From the NCBI GenBank assembly GCA_030683005.1, contig JAUXMY010000004.1:1-36310 (forward strand): a stretch of DNA of 36,310 bases, read 5' to 3'. This DNA is from Caulobacter sp. GTDB lineage: Bacteria; Pseudomonadota; Alphaproteobacteria; Caulobacterales; Caulobacteraceae. Made by a program: the position numbers and the translations under genes. Numbering within the stretch: position 1 is the first letter of the stretch; each line of letters starts with the position of its first letter. Shown piece after piece: positions 33,016 through 36,310 of this stretch. The notes under the pieces are model-generated. The model had not been told where the DNA came from, did no database searches, and saw only the letters and a program-made list of their open reading frames with translations.

Positions 33016-33026
33016 CAGGCCGTCTG
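33016..33026. promoter_or_regulatory. CAGGCCGTCTG element shared with the WecA-like promoter
   Basis: The 11-mer CAGGCCGTCTG is identical to 1831-1841 in the WecA-like promoter and has the same orientation relative to the downstream minus-strand gene. The surrounding intergenic stretch 33001-33245 separates divergent genes and also holds GACGGC/GCCGTC arms (33001-33006, 33019-33024). No strong promoter boxes are clear there. Confidence 0.3.
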
Positions 33027-33245
33027 GCTAGGGCGCCCGGCCCGGTTTGTCGACCCCGTTGCCGGCGCCGCGCTCATGGTGACCAAGCCGGGATGTGGTT
33101 CGGAATTCCCTTCAGGCGCGAACAGGCCGCACCTTCATCTGAAAGCCATAGACAGATCAGAGAATGACGTTCTATAGGTCAGAGACCGATGTTCAATGGC
33201 GGGGCGTGCGTGCGTGCGCCCGGAGGCCACACCCAGGGGGTTACC

Positions 33246-36200
33246 ATGTCTCAATCGTTCGGTGCGACGCGTCGCCGGCTGTCTCTGCTGGCCAGCTCCT
33301 CGCTCGTGGTCGCCGGCCTCGTCGCCGGTCTTGCGGGAACGGCGGTGGTCGCTGTCACGCCCGGCCAGGCTTTCGCGGCTGACGAATGTGGCGACCCCAG
33401 CGCCAACGCCGGCGGCGATGACGTCTTCCTCTGCCCGGACGTGGTCCCCTACACCGAGATCAACTATGTCGCGACCGTGAACGGCAACCTCGGCCTGCTT
33501 CTGCAGGACGGTGTGACCGTCACCAACAACGGCATCCGGATGGTCGGCGGGGCCGGGGAGCAGCTCAGCCTGCAGACCCTGAAGGTGTTCAATAACACCG
33601 GCGACATCAACATCAACAGCAACGCGGGCCGCGGGATCAACCTGCAGAGCCCCGATAGCGACCTCTACATCAACCTGTCTGACGCCGACGCCGGCGACGC
33701 CGCCATGTCGATCACCGCCAGCCAGGAGGCCATCCGCGCCTTCGTCTCCGGCGCGGGCGCCGGCAATGTCCAGATCATCCTGACCAACGGCACGGTCACC
33801 TCGACCAACCAGGAGGGCATCGAGGCCCGCTCGGGAGTCGGCAACGTCAGTCTGGACCTTGGCGCGGCCAACATCAGCGGCGGCGCCACGGGCGTTATCG
33901 CGCGGACGGCCGGCGCCGGCGTCATCGACGTGACCATGACCGGCGGCTCGATCGCGGGCGGCGCCGCCTACTACGGGCTGTCGAGCCAGGCCACGGCGGG
34001 CACGAACACCGTCGACACCGGCGCCGCGGCCATCAGCGGCGGCGGCGGCATGAACGTCATCGCCGACGGCGACGTCAGCGTGACGACGAGCGGCGTGATC
34101 ACCGCGACGAACGCGGCCCTGACCGGCATCCGCGTCGACAGCGACGGCGGCGCGGCGACCCTGGTTTCGACGGGCACGGTCAACGCGGCTGGCAACGGCA
34201 TCCATGTGACGGGCGGCGCTGCCGGCGTCACCGTGACGGCCAACAACGTCACCTCGACGGGCGGGACCGCCATCATCGCTTCGGCGGGCACCGGCGGCAG
34301 CACCAGCGTGACCACAACCGGCGCGATCAGCGGCGTCAGCGGCATCAGCGCCTCGGCCGGCTCGACCGGCACGGTCGGCGTGACCACGGGCGGAACGGTG
34401 ACCGCCACCGGCGGCACGGCGATCGCGACCAGCGCGTTCAACGGCAACACTACGATCGACACCACCGCCGGCCTGGTCAGTGCGACCGGCAACGGCATCA
34501 CCGCGACTTCCAACAACGGCGATGTTGACCTGACCGTCGGCGCGATTACCGCGACGGGCGGCTACGGCGCGTTGGTCCTCACCAATGGCGGCGACGCCGA
34601 TATTACTGTGACCGGTGCGGTCAGCACTACGGACGGCGGCGTCGGCGCCAGCACTAATTCCGGTGACGTAGACATCACCATCGCCGCCGGCAGCAGCGTT
34701 CTGACCGGCCCGGGCTACTACTCTGTGTTGGGCAACAGCAACTCGGGTGACATCGCTCTGACGAACGACGGAGTCATTGGCACGACCGCGCTTCTGACGG
34801 GCTCAGCCGGGACAGTGACGCTCGACGGCTCCGGGTCGGTGACGTCGGGCGAAGTCGCGCCCGCCCTTCAGATGACCACTTCCGCTGGTGACATCACTGT
34901 CGCCTACAATGGCTCCGTCACCGCGACGGGCGCCGGCGACGGCGTCTTCATCAGCACGGTCAACGGCGATGTGACCGGCACGTTCGGCGGCGCGATCAGC
35001 TCGGCCAATGGCGATGCCGTCGACATCATCATCACCGGCTCCGGCCTGGTCAACCTGACCTTCAACGGCGTCGTAGACGGCGGCGCGGGCGTCGGCGACG
35101 ACGGCATCGACATCTCGACCAACACCGGTTCGATCACCCTGGTGACCAACGCGGCGGTGTCGGGCGATCCGGGCGTGGTCCTGGCCAGCGCCGGCGGCGT
35201 CATCACCTATGACGCCAACGCCGACGTCACCGGCAGCGCCGGCGGCATCACGGCCACCAACACCACCGGCCCGATCACCATCAACGTCAACAACGCCGGC
35301 ACCATCGTGCAAGGTGACGACGACGGCGACTTTGCCGGCGTCGGAGTCTCGGCCACGACGACGGCGGGTGGCGCGGTCACCATCACCTCCGACGCCGACA
35401 CCACCATCTCCGGCTCGTCCGGCGTGGTTGGCAACGCGCTGGCCGGCGGCAATGTCACCATCGACACGCTCGGCGATGTCACCTCGACGGCCGGCAACGG
35501 CGTCAGCGCCGGCACGGTCGGCGGGGCGATCCTCGTCACCACCAACGGCGTCAGCGCCACGGGCGGCGACGGCATCAATGCGGCCAGCACCACCGGCAAC
35601 ATCAACATCGACGTCTCCGGCTTCACCACGGCAACGGGCGTCGGCATCGCCGCCACCACCGGCGGCGCGGGCAGCGTCGATATCGACACCTTCGGCGGCT
35701 CGGTGCAGGGCGCGAGCGCGGTCGTCGCCTCGGCGACGGGCACGGGCTCGGTCTCGGTCTTCGACTTCCCGGCCACCACCTTCACCGGCACGGCCGGCGA
35801 CGGCATCACCACGACCACCAACAGCGGCGCCAACACCGTCGACGTCATCGGCAACGTGTCCGGTACGGTCGACGGCATAGATGCGACCAGCACCAGCGGC
35901 ACGGTGACTGTCCTCACCGGTCCGGGATCCGTCTCGGGCGGCACCGGCGATGGCATCAACGCCTCCACCGGCGGCGGGGGCGATGTCCTCGTCTCCGCCC
36001 TGGTCGGCGGTACGGTCTCCGGCGTCAGCGGCATTGACGCCGCGGCCACGGGCACGGGCACGGTCACGGTCAACACGGCCGGTCTGGTCACCTCCACCGC
36101 CGGCGACGGCGTCGAGGCGACCTCCAACAGCGGCGCGGTCATCGTCGTGGTCGGAGCCGGCGGCATTTCCGCCAACGGCGGTGACGGCGTCGACGCCGAC

Positions 36201-36310
36201 AGCGTCACCGGCGCTGTCACGGTCACCGCCAACGGCGTCATCTCGGCGACCGGAAACGGCATCTCGGCCGACTCGGCCGGCGCTGTCCTGGTCAACGTCA
36301 ACGCCGACAT
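33246..36310 (+). CDS. Large secreted beta-helix repeat protein (autotransporter/adhesin-like), 3' end outside the window
   Basis: The frame is open from ATG 33246 to the window end, 1021 codons with no stop. AGGGGG lies 5 nt before the ATG. A long signal peptide (RRRLSLLASSSLVVAGLV, cleavage near AFA-AD at 44-45) precedes a small region with two Cys (C48, C63). Then come degenerate tandem repeats of about 22-27 residues (66-80 bp) of the type G-N/D-G-I/V-x-A-x-S-x2-G-x-V-x-V. These are rich in Gly, Thr, Ala, Asn, Ser and Val with almost no Cys, Trp or Lys, as in right-handed beta-helix passenger domains. Such proteins are exported as autotransporters or by two-partner or type I systems; the C-terminus that would decide this is missing. 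It lies divergently beside the polysaccharide genes and may act in surface attachment. Confidence 0.85.
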   Translation, partial: MSQSFGATRRRLSLLASSSLVVAGLVAGLAGTAVVAVTPGQAFAADECGDPSANAGGDDVFLCPDVVPYTEINYVATVNGNLGLLLQDGVTVTNNGIRMVGGAGEQLSLQTLKVFNNTGDININSNAGRGINLQSPDSDLYINLSDADAGDAAMSITASQEAIRAFVSGAGAGNVQIILTNGTVTSTNQEGIEARSGVGNVSLDLGAANISGGATGVIARTAGAGVIDVTMTGGSIAGGAAYYGLSSQATAGTNTVDTGAAAISGGGGMNVIADGDVSVTTSGVITATNAALTGIRVDSDGGAATLVSTGTVNAAGNGIHVTGGAAGVTVTANNVTSTGGTAIIASAGTGGSTSVTTTGAISGVSGISASAGSTGTVGVTTGGTVTATGGTAIATSAFNGNTTIDTTAGLVSATGNGITATSNNGDVDLTVGAITATGGYGALVLTNGGDADITVTGAVSTTDGGVGASTNSGDVDITIAAGSSVLTGPGYYSVLGNSNSGDIALTNDGVIGTTALLTGSAGTVTLDGSGSVTSGEVAPALQMTTSAGDITVAYNGSVTATGAGDGVFISTVNGDVTGTFGGAISSANGDAVDIIITGSGLVNLTFNGVVDGGAGVGDDGIDISTNTGSITLVTNAAVSGDPGVVLASAGGVITYDANADVTGSAGGITATNTTGPITINVNNAGTIVQGDDDGDFAGVGVSATTTAGGAVTITSDADTTISGSSGVVGNALAGGNVTIDTLGDVTSTAGNGVSAGTVGGAILVTTNGVSATGGDGINAASTTGNINIDVSGFTTATGVGIAATTGGAGSVDIDTFGGSVQGASAVVASATGTGSVSVFDFPATTFTGTAGDGITTTTNSGANTVDVIGNVSGTVDGIDATSTSGTVTVLTGPGSVSGGTGDGINASTGGGGDVLVSALVGGTVSGVSGIDAAATGTGTVTVNTAGLVTSTAGDGVEATSNSGAVIVVVGAGGISANGGDGVDADSVTGAVTVTANGVISATGNGISADSAGAVLVNVNAD

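Noticed and set aside
33135..36310. Several minus-strand open frames under the repeat protein, up to 367 codons
   Set aside because: Low-complexity Val/Pro/Ala/Thr-rich translations are the mirror of the repeat codons. The plus frame has a signal peptide and a ribosome binding site.
34191..36310. Possible CRISPR or satellite array
   Set aside because: The periodicity is irregular (66-80 bp), has no invariant repeat and keeps the reading frame, so it is protein repeat coding sequence.

Overview
The window is high-GC DNA with strong G/C third-position bias and tightly packed, translationally coupled genes. Start codons are a mix of ATG, GTG and TTG. The gene families and style resemble an alphaproteobacterium of the Caulobacter/Phenylobacterium/Brevundimonas type. 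That placement is inference from gene content; no rRNA or other marker gene is present. Almost the whole window is one surface-polysaccharide locus, bounded on the left by the tail of an OmpA-like gene and on the right by the start of a giant repetitive secreted protein.

Layout. 1-587: last codons of an OmpA-family gene, its terminator, a REP/RAYT-like palindrome and about 440 bp without a recognisable gene. 588-1703 (-): WecA-like polyprenyl-phosphate sugar-1-phosphate transferase. 2091-8752 (+): export/polymerisation operon of a PHP-type tyrosine phosphatase (CpsB/YwqE), a Wza-like lipoprotein, a Wzz-BY-kinase fusion (Wzc type), a membrane-anchored TPR-like protein and a Wzy/WaaL-type ligase-polymerase. 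8837-10741 (-): a polytopic membrane protein and a secreted FecR-like protein. 10984-14384 (-): dTDP-L-rhamnose genes in the order rfbC-rfbB-rfbD-rfbA. 14585-22324 (+): a coupled run of a GT4 glycosyltransferase, a polytopic GT-C-like protein, an SDR, a TIM-barrel isomerase, a GtrB-like GT2, an FAD oxidoreductase, a GtrA-like protein and a second GT2. 22331-24145 (-): ABC exporter. 24355-32973 (-): galE, two GT2 enzymes, a DUF616 protein, three GT-B glycosyltransferases and two tandem sulfotransferases. 33246-36310 (+): N-terminal 1021 codons of a beta-helix-like repeat protein that runs off the window.

How it may work together (inference). Sugars are activated by RfbABCD and GalE. A repeat unit is started on a polyprenyl lipid by the WecA-like enzyme, extended by the glycosyltransferases, and probably sulfated. 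It would then be flipped, possibly by the PglK/MsbA-like ABC exporter because no Wzx is visible, and polymerised or ligated by the Wzy/WaaL protein. Export would go through Wzc/Wza under control of the phosphatase. The 15721-22324 block resembles an expanded Gtr-type lipid-linked sugar decoration module and is the most unusual part. Several inverted repeats lie in the promoter regions and suggest local regulation.
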